A stretch of DNA of 64,000 bases from Helicobacteraceae bacterium (GCA_027038835.1 JALWGC010000009.1:1-64000); one strand, 5' to 3'. Shown: positions 1 through 8,123, counted from the stretch's first letter. Notes: generated from the sequence alone by a model not told the origin. Numbers and translations: made by a program.

Positions 1-74
1 TTAAGCTATTTGGATATTTAGACGAGGTTGAGGTTATCGGCAATATCTACGAAAACGAGGAGCTACTAAAATGA
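1..74 (+). CDS. YopX family protein, C-terminal fragment
   Basis: Reading from base 3 gives 23 codons and a TGA at 72-74; the rest lies left of the window. The visible end contains EVEVIGNIYENEELL, which matches the characteristic C-terminus of YopX-family phage proteins (the usual form is close to EVIGNIYENPELL). YopX proteins are common in temperate phages of Firmicutes and Campylobacterota and have no established biochemical role. The stop overlaps the next start by four bases (ATGA), so the two are probably translationally coupled. The family assignment rests only on this short tail. Confidence 0.6.
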   Translation, partial: KLFGYLDEVEVIGNIYENEELLK

Positions 75-346
75 CAAGAGAAGAAGCAAAAAAAATAGCG
101 GACTTATCAATTTCAACAATAAAACGATATTCAGATTTGACAAAAAGATTTAATGGATTAATAGATGAAATCTACGACGACTTTGAGAGTAGAGTGTGTG
201 AGAATTGTAAATATTTCGATTTTCCCTATCCAAAACGAATTAGAGGTTTATGCACTAAAGAAACAGAAGATGTTGATGAATTAGTTAAAAAAGATTTTGG
301 TTGCATCCATTTTGAAAGGAGAGAAGATGAAGCAAATGATGTTTAA
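71..346 (+). CDS. Phage-type hypothetical protein with four-Cys (zinc-finger-like) pattern
   Basis: 91 aa and highly charged. I do not recognise the family. The N-terminal half is predicted helical. The C-terminal half carries CxxC at residues 43-46, a Cys at 61 and a Cys at 78 (GCIHF), a spacing that could bind one Zn ion. Its start overlaps the YopX stop (ATGA), and its last 20 bases overlap the start of the downstream ASCH gene, as in a compact phage early operon. The function is unknown; Zn binding is inferred from cysteine spacing only. Confidence 0.6.
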   Translation: MTREEAKKIADLSISTIKRYSDLTKRFNGLIDEIYDDFESRVCENCKYFDFPYPKRIRGLCTKETEDVDELVKKDFGCIHFERREDEANDV

Positions 347-878
347 CGCAAGAATGACAAAAGCTATTCTTGATGGTCGAAAAACTCAAACGAGAAGAGC
401 TATGAAAGCAGACCTAACAAATACGCTTAATATCGAAAAAGGCAAGTACAAAAAAGGCGAAATCGTTTGGGTAAGAGAACCTGCTAAAGTTGAGGATGTT
501 TCAAGCGACGGATTGGCTATTGTTTGTGAGTATAAAGCCGATGGAAAGCGAATAGAAATAGATACGCCAGAGAGATTTTTGCCAGATATGAAAACAGGCA
601 AAATGAAAAGATGGATAGAAGAACGACAGAGCGTGCCAAATGGGTGTATAAAAGAGATGGCTCGCATCTTTTTGGAAATTACCGATGTGAGAGTTGAGAG
701 ACTGCGAGATATTGAAAAAGAAGACTACGAGAGAGAGGGGTATCCAAAATTTTTTTGCAATAAAAATCCATTAAATTGGTTCGCAGAGCAATGGGATAAA
801 ACAGCACCATATGGCTACAAATGGAAAGACAATCCGTATGTATTTGTTTATTCGTTTAAAAGGAGAGAAGATGTTTAA
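327..878 (+). CDS. ASCH domain-containing phage protein
   Basis: 183 aa from ATG 327, which I prefer over an in-frame TTG at 297 because the sequence AAGGAGAGAAG sits directly before it. The N-terminus (MMFNARMTKAILDGRKTQTRR) is the typical opening of phage ASCH proteins: a short beta strand, then LDGRKTQTRR, part of the putative nucleic-acid-binding pocket of this PUA-like beta-barrel fold. Related proteins occur in many prophages and some ASCH proteins act on or bind modified RNA; the activity here is not known. It overlaps dut by eight bases, and an identical ribosome-binding sequence is reused before dut. Confidence 0.75.
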   Translation: MKQMMFNARMTKAILDGRKTQTRRAMKADLTNTLNIEKGKYKKGEIVWVREPAKVEDVSSDGLAIVCEYKADGKRIEIDTPERFLPDMKTGKMKRWIEERQSVPNGCIKEMARIFLEITDVRVERLRDIEKEDYEREGYPKFFCNKNPLNWFAEQWDKTAPYGYKWKDNPYVFVYSFKRREDV

Positions 879-1416
879 AGTATTAACAAAAGGCTGTGAG
901 CCTACACGAGGAAGTAAATACAGTGCTTGTGTCGATTTGTACGCAAGTGAGGATGTCGTTATAGGTGCAGGAGATACGAAGCTTGTCGGGCTTGGTGTGG
1001 CGATAGATTTAAACGAAAAAAAATACTTCATTCAAAACTATCTCGAAAAGCAGTTCAGTATCGTAGATAGAGCCGATGAGGAATACTTTTTCAACCACTT
1101 CTTAAGATCGCACTACCTCCAACTTATGCTACGAAGCTCTTTGGCGAAAAAAGGATTGATTATCGCAAACGGCGTGGGAGTTATAGACCTTGATTTTAGA
1201 GACGAAATCAAGATAGCGATACATAACCCGATAACTGAGCAAAATTTTATTCAAGATGACAATGCTTATATCACCGACCCTTTTGAGCACACAGAATATA
1301 AAATCAAAAAAGGCGACCGCATAGCTCAAATAGCGCTACTTGAACACAAAAGCCACCTTTTCGGTATCGAGAGTGACGAAGAGCGAAAAGGCGGTTTCGG
1401 AAGTACGGGAGGATGA
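871..1416 (+). CDS. dut: dUTP diphosphatase (trimeric dUTPase), phage type with insertion
   Basis: 181 aa from ATG 871 (preceded by AAAGGAGAGAAG). It hydrolyses dUTP to dUMP and pyrophosphate, keeping uracil out of replicating DNA. All five trimeric dUTPase motifs can be found: I around CVDLYASED, II at LRSSLAKKG, III at GVIDLDFRDEI (commonly GVIDxDYRGEI), IV at KKGDRIAQI and V at RKGGFGSTGG near the C-terminus. An insert of roughly 35-40 residues between motifs I and II makes it longer than the usual ~145-150 aa. Phages often carry dut, and it belongs to the operon running into the AlpA-like gene. Catalytic residues look intact, so it is probably active. Confidence 0.85.
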   Translation: MFKVLTKGCEPTRGSKYSACVDLYASEDVVIGAGDTKLVGLGVAIDLNEKKYFIQNYLEKQFSIVDRADEEYFFNHFLRSHYLQLMLRSSLAKKGLIIANGVGVIDLDFRDEIKIAIHNPITEQNFIQDDNAYITDPFEHTEYKIKKGDRIAQIALLEHKSHLFGIESDEERKGGFGSTGG

Positions 1417-1417
1417 T

Positions 1418-1597
1418 ATGCAAAAACGACTACTAAAAGACAAAGAAGCAGCGGCGTATTTAGGTGTCGGCGTAACTAAATTTTGGGAGCTTGTTAAAGA
1501 AGTTCCATTTCAAGCCATAAAAATCGGCTCGAAAATGACACGCTTCGATATCGAGGACCTTAAAGATTATGTGGACTATCTCAAAGCGCAAAGATGA
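1418..1597 (+). CDS. AlpA/excisionase-type helix-turn-helix protein
   Basis: 59 aa from ATG 1418, which lies one base after the dut stop and has GGAGG in the right place; an in-frame upstream start at 1340 would read back into dut and is rejected. The sequence LLKDKEAAAYLGVGVTKFWELV followed by KIGSKMTRFDIEDLKDYV is the MerR-like winged helix of the HTH_17/AlpA group, which includes excisionases (Xis) and activators of P4-type integrases. It is convergent with the integrase, and their 3' ends overlap by 22 bases. It is probably the recombination directionality factor or an integrase regulator of this element. Confidence 0.75.
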   Translation: MQKRLLKDKEAAAYLGVGVTKFWELVKEVPFQAIKIGSKMTRFDIEDLKDYVDYLKAQR

Positions 1598-2754
1598 TCG
1601 CTCCACCATTGCATCAGCTTCGCGCGCTCTTTCAGATGCTTCGCGCGGTTGTACGCTCGTGATACACTGCTTCCGACACTATGCGCCAAAGCGGACTCGA
1701 TGACATCATGAGAAAATCCGCTCTTTTCATGAGCGATTGTGCTGAACATCGAGCGAAATCCGTGCGCGGTCATATCCTCTTTTTCAAATCCTAATCTTCT
1801 TAGAGCAGTATTTACCGTATTTTCACTCATACAACGGTCATAATAGACGCTGTTTGGAAACACATACACATCTTTACCGCTTAAAGAGCGCAACTCCTCC
1901 AAATATCCCAACACCTGATCGCTTATAGGAACGATATGCTCTTCTCTCATCTTCATCTCTTCAGCCGGTATAACGATCTTTCTATTCTCAAAATCGACAT
2001 ATGCCCACTTCATACACCTGATCTCTTTTGGGCGTAGTGCAAGGTGCGCAGATAGCCGCAAAGCGTTCTTTGTAAGCGGATTTACATACTCCTCTATCGC
2101 ACGCATCAAAACGGCGATATCCTTCTCATCGGTCAAAGCAGCTCTATGTTTTGTCGGTATCTTCTTCAGCAGCATGCTTTTGTCGAGATCGGCTATAACA
2201 TTTCTTTCCGCATACCCTTTCGTTACAGCATATTTCATCATCCGCTCTATCAGGTTCAGCGTTTTTTTTGCGCTCTCGTAGATTCCTTTTTTCTTCATAG
2301 CATCCATCACATCGATGATATCGAGTCGATCAACTTTTTCAACAGGCTTTGTACCTAAAAACGGTCGCACATGAACATTATAGTACCCAAACAGCTTTTT
2401 TTGGTACTTATCGGTTACGCTCTCACTTATATGTTCTTGAAATTCCTCAGCGATCTCGTTAAGTGTTTTCTCCTCTTGCTTGACGCGCAAACGAGCCGGA
2501 TCATCGCCATTTGCCAGCATTTCCCTAAACTCCGCCCGCTTCTCCCGCGCAGCCTTGAGAGTGACTATCGGGTACTCTCCTATCGTAATCTTCTTTGTCT
2601 TTCCCTGATACTTATAGCGAAACTTCCACCGCTTCGACCCGCTCGGGGATACAAGTAAAAACAACCCTCCCCCGTCAAAAAGACTCTGCTCTTTATCGGT
2701 CGGCTTCACGCTCTTGATCCTCGAGTCCGTAAGCGGCACAACACTCCTTGCCAT
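1576..2754 (-). CDS. int: P4-type tyrosine recombinase/integrase
   Basis: 392 aa. Residues 1-90 form the N-terminal arm-binding DUF4102-type domain (LTDSRIKSVKP, GGGLFLLVSPSGSKRWKFRY), then a SAM-like core-binding domain (about 95-190) and the catalytic domain. Catalytic residues visible are Arg241 (ALRPKE), His331 and Arg334 (HGFR), His358 (LAHS) and nucleophile Tyr368 (AYNRA). Family members integrate islands and satellite phages into tRNA 3' ends. Here the gene starts 190 bases from the 3' end of tRNA-Arg(CCT) and reads away from it, the classic layout for an element inserted in that tRNA. The gene appears intact. Confidence 0.92.
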   Translation of the reverse strand: MARSVVPLTDSRIKSVKPTDKEQSLFDGGGLFLLVSPSGSKRWKFRYKYQGKTKKITIGEYPIVTLKAAREKRAEFREMLANGDDPARLRVKQEEKTLNEIAEEFQEHISESVTDKYQKKLFGYYNVHVRPFLGTKPVEKVDRLDIIDVMDAMKKKGIYESAKKTLNLIERMMKYAVTKGYAERNVIADLDKSMLLKKIPTKHRAALTDEKDIAVLMRAIEEYVNPLTKNALRLSAHLALRPKEIRCMKWAYVDFENRKIVIPAEEMKMREEHIVPISDQVLGYLEELRSLSGKDVYVFPNSVYYDRCMSENTVNTALRRLGFEKEDMTAHGFRSMFSTIAHEKSGFSHDVIESALAHSVGSSVSRAYNRAKHLKERAKLMQWWSDHLCALR

Positions 2755-2773
2755 AGCACTTCCTTTTGTCTAT

Positions 2774-2835
2774 AAGTACCAAATCGCATAGCAAAAGTAC
2801 TTTTTTGGAATTTAGGTACTTTTGTAGGTACTCAT
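2774..2835. repeat. Cluster of four RGTACY motifs upstream of integrase
   Basis: Four copies of a GTAC-centred motif: AAGTACC at 2774-2780, AAAAGTACTTTT at 2793-2804 (palindromic), TAGGTACTTTTG at 2813-2824 and TAGGTACTCAT at 2825-2835. They lie between the integrase start and tRNA-Arg, where arm-type integrase sites or operators for the integrase promoter are expected. Function is inferred from position only. The rest of the 2755-2946 gap is AT-rich with no gene. Confidence 0.45.
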
Positions 2836-2915
2836 TTTTTGCGGATTATAATAAACTAATACGAATTACAATGAACTTAAAAAGCAGTTATATTGCCTAT
2901 TTTATGGGGTTTTAT

Positions 2916-2935
2916 GAAGTATAACGAAGTGTAAC
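2916..2935. repeat. Tandem 10-bp repeat near the attachment site
   Basis: GAAGTATAAC and GAAGTGTAAC sit back to back (one mismatch), 11 bases from the tRNA-Arg 3' end. It may be a site for the integrase or a directionality factor. The evidence is positional only. Confidence 0.35.
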
Positions 2936-2946
2936 ATATTGATAAC

Positions 2947-2970
2947 TGGTCTCCCCAGGAGGACTCGAAC
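2947..2970 (-). other. Putative attachment site (att) at tRNA-Arg 3' end
   Basis: The T-arm and acceptor 3' strand of tRNA-Arg(CCT) border the integrase-bearing element directly. P4-type integrases recombine within the 3' half of a tRNA, rebuilding it at one end. The partner copy should lie at the far end of the element, left of this window, so the exact core cannot be delimited here. Confidence 0.5.
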
Positions 2971-3022
2971 CTCCAGCTATCCCTTAGGAGGGGACTGCTT
3001 TATCCGGTTAAGCGATGGGGAG
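2947..3022 (-). tRNA. tRNA-Arg(CCT)
   Basis: 76 nt, read on the minus strand. Acceptor CTCCCCA pairs with TGGGGAG; D-stem is GCTT/AAGC; anticodon stem GTCCC/GGGAT encloses loop CTCCTAA, so the anticodon is CCT (decodes AGG). T-stem GGAGG/CCTCC encloses loop TTCGAGT, followed by discriminator A and an encoded CCA. It starts 24 nt after the serS stop on the same strand and is probably made from a serS read-through transcript. Its 3' end serves as the integration target. Confidence 0.95.
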
Positions 3023-3028
3023 AGGGGT

Positions 3029-3050
3029 GTAACCGCTTTTTTGCGGTTAC
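3029..3050 (-). terminator. Hairpin overlapping the serS stop
   Basis: A perfect 8-bp stem GTAACCGC/GCGGTTAC with a six-base loop covers the serS stop codon. On the minus strand it is followed by ACCCCTC, not a T-run, so it is a poor intrinsic terminator and may instead be a processing signal between serS and tRNA-Arg. Confidence 0.4.
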
Positions 3051-4291
3051 ATGTAAGGTTCTAGGGCTTTTGGAATGGTGATGGAGCCGTCTTCGTTTTG
3101 GTAGTTCTCCATAATCGCCACCATCGTTCTACCAACCGCCAACGACGAGCCGTTTAGCGTATGAACGAGAGTGTTTTTCTTGCCGTCTTTGTAACGAATT
3201 TTAGCACGTCTTGCTTGAAAATCTCTTGTATTGGAGACCGAAGAGATTTCACGGTAGGTATTTTGCCCCGGTAGCCACACTTCCAAATCGACCGTTTTGG
3301 CGGCACTAAAACCAAGATCGCCCGTACACAGTTGCACCAATCTGTGAGGCAACCCCAATTCCGTAAGAATACCCGATGCGGTTTCGACCATCTCATCGAA
3401 AACTTTGTCGCTCTCTTCAGGCTTGGTTATACACACAAGTTCCACTTTCGGGAACTGGTGTTGTCTTATAATCCCTCTGGTATCACGCCCCGCAGCACCC
3501 GCTTCTTTTCTAAAACACGCCGTAAATCCGGTCATCTTCAAAGGAAGCATCTCTTCTTGAAGGATTTCGTCGCTAAAGAGGTTCGTAAGAGGCACTTCCG
3601 CCGTTGGAATCAAAAAGAGCTCTTGATTTTCGATTTTATACAAATCCTCTTCGAACTTCGGTAACTGTCCAGTCCCCTCAAGTGCTCTTCTATTGACGAT
3701 GTGAGGTACGCTCACCTCGATAAAACCACGTTTTCTATTGTAGTCAAGCATAAAGTTTATGAGTGCGCGCTCGAGTCTAGCTCCCATATCGTACACGACG
3801 CTAAAACGGCTCGATGCTATCTTCACGCCCCGCTCGAAATCGATCCAACGGTTCTGCTCGGCAAGCTCCCAGTGCTCTTTTGGGGTAAAGTCGAACTCTC
3901 TTGGCTCAAGCACCTTCTTGATTTCGACATTGTCCTCTTCATCTTCACCGTCTGGAACATCCGGGTCGGGTAGGTTAGGGATGCTCATAGCGAGTTTTTC
4001 AAGCTCCTCTTGGCGCTGACGCTGCACTTCCAAAGCGTCGGCGATTTTGCGTTTGTTTTCATCGACCCTTTTTTTGAGTTCGCTTATATCCTTCCCTTCT
4101 CTTTTGTATATACCGAACTCTTTACTCATCGCGTTTTGTGCGGCTTGCAGCGTCTCGTAAGCCATTTTGGCTTCTTTTAGTTTCTCGTTTTTGATTTTGA
4201 GCTCTTCTATGAGTTTCTCATCGACTCCGCGCCGAAGAAGCGCTTTTTTGACACCTTCGAAATCTTTTTGCAAAAGTTTTAAATCGATCAT
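3047..4291 (-). CDS. serS: Seryl-tRNA synthetase
   Basis: 414 aa, normal length. It charges tRNA-Ser (and tRNA-Sec where present) with serine using ATP. Residues ~1-105 form the long antiparallel coiled-coil arm that grips the tRNA-Ser variable arm. The class II catalytic core follows: TAEVPLTN at 230-237, motif 2 [14 protein letters not shown] at 260-273, and motif 3 near the C-terminus ([17 protein letters not shown]). A TATAAT -10 lies at 4320-4325 on the minus strand. It is divergent from the TPR gene; serS next to pflB is the arrangement I recall from Campylobacter jejuni. Confidence 0.97.
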   Translation of the reverse strand: MIDLKLLQKDFEGVKKALLRRGVDEKLIEELKIKNEKLKEAKMAYETLQAAQNAMSKEFGIYKREGKDISELKKRVDENKRKIADALEVQRQRQEELEKLAMSIPNLPDPDVPDGEDEEDNVEIKKVLEPREFDFTPKEHWELAEQNRWIDFERGVKIASSRFSVVYDMGARLERALINFMLDYNRKRGFIEVSVPHIVNRRALEGTGQLPKFEEDLYKIENQELFLIPTAEVPLTNLFSDEILQEEMLPLKMTGFTACFRKEAGAAGRDTRGIIRQHQFPKVELVCITKPEESDKVFDEMVETASGILTELGLPHRLVQLCTGDLGFSAAKTVDLEVWLPGQNTYREISSVSNTRDFQARRAKIRYKDGKKNTLVHTLNGSSLAVGRTMVAIMENYQNEDGSITIPKALEPYM

Positions 4292-4319
4292 TTTCCATCC
4301 ATCGTGAAAGTTTTGTGAA

Positions 4320-4325
4320 ATTATA
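4320..4325 (-). promoter_or_regulatory. Putative serS -10 element
   Basis: TATAAT on the minus strand, about 29 bases before the serS ATG, in the 91-bp divergent gap. No clear -35 box is visible, which is common for Campylobacterota sigma-70 promoters. Confidence 0.55.
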
Positions 4326-4332
4326 CCCTAAT

Positions 4333-4378
4333 GGTACTATTTTTGCTATACTATCAAGAAAAAAAAGAGCATAGTACC
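4333..4378 (+). promoter_or_regulatory. Putative pflB promoter within an inverted repeat
   Basis: An extended -10, TGCTATACT (core 4347-4352), lies 31 bases before the pflB ATG. It is bracketed by an 8-bp inverted repeat, GGTACTAT (4333-4340) and ATAGTACC (4371-4378), which could be an operator or an mRNA hairpin near the start codon. There is no good Shine-Dalgarno before the ATG. Confidence 0.45.
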
Positions 4379-4382
4379 TTCA

Positions 4383-6761
4383 ATGGCAGAAGAAGCGAAA
4401 ACACAAGAGCAAGAAGAAGAAATAGTCATCATCGAAGACAGCGACGCCGCCGCGCAATCGAGCGTCGAAGAGGAAGTCGAAGAGATATCCGATACAAACG
4501 CGAACGAGGATGAACAAAACCGTAAAAAACTTTTGATATTCGGCGGTATCGCCATCGTATTGGTACTTGTGCTAACCGTACTTGTCGTACTGCTGGTCGT
4601 CAAATCGAAGAAAAAAGAAAAACCCACCACCCTCTCAACCGCTTCGATAGAAAAACGGTTGGAGAAAAAACGAAAAATCGAACCGAGCAAACTCGAACAC
4701 CTCATAGCCAAAGCGAACTACCTCTACACAAGCGGACAAAAAGAACAGGCTCTCAAACTTTACGAATATATAGCACAATACAGCGAAGCGATTTCACAAT
4801 ACAACCTCGGAGTGGCACGACTCAAAAACAAACAGTACGAAGCGGCACTACAAAGTTTCAACAACGCCATAGCCAACGGAGAAAAACGGTGTGTCAGCGC
4901 ACTTGATGCCGCCGTATGCGCCTTGCATCTTGGGAAAAAAGAGGAGTTTCGCTACTACATCGACCTTGCCGAAGCGTACCTTCCAAACGAAGTGGAAGCA
5001 CCCCTTTACTCCTACTACTACGCGCTTATAAAATTCTACCGCCAAAACTACTACGAGTCTTTGGTCGCTTTGACAAAAACCGACAATCCCGAATATATCA
5101 AGAAAAAAAGCGAACTCCAAACGAAACTTTTCGCGCTTTTTAACGACAACTACCACGCCTTGGAATCGATAGAAACCCTAAACGGCGACGAAAACGCGTT
5201 TAGCAAAGCGCTACTCTACGCAAGAGTCGGTGATCTCATACTTGCCAAAGCCAACTTCGAAACAGCCCTTTCAAAAGGGTTCCATCCAAAACAATCGACC
5301 CTTGGGCTTGTCTATACCGAACTCAAGCTCGGCCGCATCGACGATGCCGCACGAGAACTGAAAAACGGCAACGATACGTTTGGAGAAGAACTACTTGGTG
5401 CATACCCAATCAACGTCTTTCTTAGAAAATCCCTTTTTGACCCATACCGTTTCCAAAGCCATTTTCGAGAAGCGTTCACCAAAGACGAATTTATCATCTT
5501 TTCCGAAATCTTCTACTTCTCCCCATACAAAATTTTCAACGCCAACCAAACCATCAACTACATCCGAAAAGGGAATGCCGCTTCCTACATAGACAGCGTC
5601 GATAGTGCAGAAGGTTTTTTACAAAAAAGCGCCTCTACATCCAAAGCGAACAAAGGGATAGCTCAAGCTATCCGTCTGGCTTTGCGCTTTCGCATAAGAG
5701 AAGCCAACGCCCTGCTTCAAAAGATGGTCAAAGTACAGCCAAAACACGCTATCTTACACTACAATCTCGCTTTGACATACGCACAACTTGGCGATATGCA
5801 CAAAGCGTACAAACATTTCTTGTGGTCTTATCATCTCGATGCCAAAAACTATCTACCGGGTATATACGCCTACATGACATCCAGACTTATCCACAAAGAA
5901 GACACCAAACTCCTTTCCTCGCTCAAAGAAGCACTCTCACTCGAAGAGGACAACGAAAGAAGCGATTTTCTGCGACACCTTCTCCACCTCGCACAGGGTC
6001 ACTACATGACCGCAGTCGATTGGCTCGATAACACTTACAAAACAAAACCGGTCTATCTCATCATGGGCAACATCATAGCGCTTGAGCTCAAAAACCACGA
6101 CAAAGCGCTCAAATACGCTCAAAAACTACTCGCCCTACTCCCCGAAGAGATACTACCAAACATCATCTACTTAAATACGAAAAACGCTTCACTTCCAAAA
6201 CCCGATTATGCCAAGGAAGCTTCGAAATACCTAAAAACGAAACATTTTAGCTTCAAAGACCTCTACCACGGTGCGGAAATCACGAGAAACCTCACGACCA
6301 AACTCTACATGATAACGGGAAAAACACTCCAGCTCACCCGCACTTTACGCCGCTACTTGGACACTACGACAGACACTCACACGACCGATGCGGAGCTCTC
6401 CTTGGCGTATGCCTTGTTCTTCAACCAAAATTTCGAAGAATCGTATGTACTTTACAACCAACTCATAGACAATGAACACATCCAAGACCCCCGCACCCTT
6501 TTCTTGGCGGCTCTTGCCTCCATAGAGGCATCGCACCACGCAAACGCCATCGCACTGATAGAACTTGCCAAACTCAAAGACAGACGGTTTTTGGAAGGTC
6601 GCTACGCACTTGGGCTACTCTATCTCGAAGTGGGCAATCCACGAGGTGCGCAAATCGAGTTTGCGAATATGCGCACCAACAACTTCCACTCGAACTATTT
6701 CAACTTCGACATCGATTTAGAAAAACTCACATTCAAAAAGCAGCATCCAAACGCGAAATAA
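4383..6761 (+). CDS. pflB: PflB-type TPR motility protein (flagellar motor medial-disk scaffold)
   Basis: 792 aa. A highly acidic cytoplasmic N-terminus (1-48) is followed by one membrane segment (about 50-74, IFGGIAIVLVLVLTVLVVLL), a basic stop and then tetratricopeptide-type helical repeats to the C-terminus (for example YNLGVARLKNKQYEAALQSF and YNLALTYAQLGDMHKAY). The architecture and the position beside serS match PflB of C. jejuni. There PflB, with PflA, builds the disks that fix motor stators at a wide radius; losing it leaves a paralysed flagellum. Most of the protein should be periplasmic. The symbol is by architecture and synteny; sequence conservation in this family is weak. Confidence 0.8.
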   Translation: MAEEAKTQEQEEEIVIIEDSDAAAQSSVEEEVEEISDTNANEDEQNRKKLLIFGGIAIVLVLVLTVLVVLLVVKSKKKEKPTTLSTASIEKRLEKKRKIEPSKLEHLIAKANYLYTSGQKEQALKLYEYIAQYSEAISQYNLGVARLKNKQYEAALQSFNNAIANGEKRCVSALDAAVCALHLGKKEEFRYYIDLAEAYLPNEVEAPLYSYYYALIKFYRQNYYESLVALTKTDNPEYIKKKSELQTKLFALFNDNYHALESIETLNGDENAFSKALLYARVGDLILAKANFETALSKGFHPKQSTLGLVYTELKLGRIDDAARELKNGNDTFGEELLGAYPINVFLRKSLFDPYRFQSHFREAFTKDEFIIFSEIFYFSPYKIFNANQTINYIRKGNAASYIDSVDSAEGFLQKSASTSKANKGIAQAIRLALRFRIREANALLQKMVKVQPKHAILHYNLALTYAQLGDMHKAYKHFLWSYHLDAKNYLPGIYAYMTSRLIHKEDTKLLSSLKEALSLEEDNERSDFLRHLLHLAQGHYMTAVDWLDNTYKTKPVYLIMGNIIALELKNHDKALKYAQKLLALLPEEILPNIIYLNTKNASLPKPDYAKEASKYLKTKHFSFKDLYHGAEITRNLTTKLYMITGKTLQLTRTLRRYLDTTTDTHTTDAELSLAYALFFNQNFEESYVLYNQLIDNEHIQDPRTLFLAALASIEASHHANAIALIELAKLKDRRFLEGRYALGLLYLEVGNPRGAQIEFANMRTNNFHSNYFNFDIDLEKLTFKKQHPNAK

Positions 6762-6788
6762 GACTCCACACTTAGTGGGTCTTTTTTT
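6762..6788 (+). terminator. Intrinsic terminator of pflB
   Basis: A stem formed by GACTCCAC and GTGGGTC (one bulge) with a short loop, followed by seven T residues. It begins right after the pflB stop and overlaps the last codons of convergent pssA. Confidence 0.75.
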
Positions 6789-7485
6789 GCAAATTGTACA
6801 ATGCGCGGATAGGTCCATAAAGGATATAGAGGGTAAAAAGAAGCGCTATGGCTTCTATGGGGTAGATAAATATCAATAAAAACGCCGCCGTTACGGCTAT
6901 GAAGAAACGGCGGATATGTTTTTTGTCCATATCGAGCTTTTTAAAACTCGGATAGCGGATATTGCTAACCATAAGCAGTGCCACAGCAACCGAAGCAAGG
7001 AGCAAGAAAACGCCGCTGTTTATCTCTTGGTACTTGTCAAAAAGCAGTACCAGTAGCGAAACGAAAACCGCAGCGGTCGGAATGGGTACGCCGATAAATA
7101 CGGAAGGTTCGCTCGTGGCACTCATGACATTGAAGCGTGCCAGTCTGATAGCACCGAAAATCACGAACAAAGCACTTACCACCACCCCAAAACGCCCATA
7201 TGCATGTCCAACAAAAAGGTACAGCAACATCGCCGGAGCGACACCGAAAGATACGATATCGGCCAAAGAGTCGAACTCCACGCCGAATTTAGAACAACTG
7301 TTCGTCAGTCTGGCGACCCGCCCGTCAAGCCCATCGAAAACAAGCGCTAGAAAAATAAGCCAAGCGGCTTTGACAAAATCGCCTTGAGTAGCGTTGATGA
7401 TACTAAAAACCCCCGAAAATATCGACGCGGAGGTTAGAAGGTTTGGAAAGATATATGCGAGATTGTAAGGTCGTTTTTGCTTCAT
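6772..7485 (-). CDS. pssA: CDP-diacylglycerol--serine O-phosphatidyltransferase
   Basis: 237 aa, multi-pass membrane enzyme. It joins CDP-diacylglycerol and serine to make phosphatidylserine and CMP. The CDP-alcohol phosphatidyltransferase signature is present: D51-G52, D54-G55-R56-x2-R59, then G68, D72 and D76 (FDGLDGRVAR...GVEFDSLAD). It lies 8 bases after psd, whose product converts phosphatidylserine to phosphatidylethanolamine, so the two steps are encoded together at the end of a long minus-strand operon. Confidence 0.95.
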   Translation of the reverse strand: MKQKRPYNLAYIFPNLLTSASIFSGVFSIINATQGDFVKAAWLIFLALVFDGLDGRVARLTNSCSKFGVEFDSLADIVSFGVAPAMLLYLFVGHAYGRFGVVVSALFVIFGAIRLARFNVMSATSEPSVFIGVPIPTAAVFVSLLVLLFDKYQEINSGVFLLLASVAVALLMVSNIRYPSFKKLDMDKKHIRRFFIAVTAAFLLIFIYPIEAIALLFTLYILYGPIRALYNLQKKTH

Positions 7486-7493
7486 GTAAAAGC

Positions 7494-8123
7494 CTAAGCG
7501 CTAAAATACCCCACGATTGTTTGTGAGCCTACGAGTTTTTCTCCGCTTTTTACATTCAGGCGAAACGACTTGGGTAGGGTGATTTCGGTTACGCAATTAT
7601 GCGCAAATCCAAGCGGTTGCGCACAAAAGAGATTTTGTCCGTTTCGAACCAGCCTCTGCATATCGTACGGAGTGCGTTTGGTTATCTGCGTCATACCGAT
7701 AGTTCCGTTTTCGCTCTCCCACTCGATAGCCACACGTTCGTTGAGTTTTTCAAAAAGCATGGAATGTTTGGGCAATCTCGTTCCCTTTTGAAAAACTATC
7801 GAACTTATTTTCCCATCGACGGGAGCGTAAACGACACCGCTCATAAACGGCGAAGACTCCAAAACGAGCTTGTAACCGTCTTGCTCTTCATCGATTCTAA
7901 GCACTTTCGCATCGACGGGACTGACAACCCCTTTACCATCAAGCGAAGCGGCGAAACGTTTCGGTTTTGCATAAACATACAGGGTAAAAAGTGCGAAAAC
8001 AAAAGCCAAAAACGAAACTGTTTCAAAGTCCAAAATCGCCAGCACGACCGCTACTACGACAGCTATAAAAGCTTTTTTCACTCCGGCTTGGAAAAAGTAG
8101 TTCTCCAACATCTCAGTCATCAC
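7494..8123 (-). CDS. psd: Phosphatidylserine decarboxylase (short form)
   Basis: 209 aa with an N-terminal membrane hairpin (about 15-50). It makes phosphatidylethanolamine from phosphatidylserine using a pyruvoyl cofactor produced by self-cleavage. The C-terminal motif LVGSQTIV places cleavage between Gly199 and Ser200, leaving a very short alpha chain, typical of the archaeal-type/short Psd group. The start overlaps the ftsH end by 11 bases, indicating coupled translation; pssA follows directly. Confidence 0.9.
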   Translation of the reverse strand: MMTEMLENYFFQAGVKKAFIAVVVAVVLAILDFETVSFLAFVFALFTLYVYAKPKRFAASLDGKGVVSPVDAKVLRIDEEQDGYKLVLESSPFMSGVVYAPVDGKISSIVFQKGTRLPKHSMLFEKLNERVAIEWESENGTIGMTQITKRTPYDMQRLVRNGQNLFCAQPLGFAHNCVTEITLPKSFRLNVKSGEKLVGSQTIVGYFSA

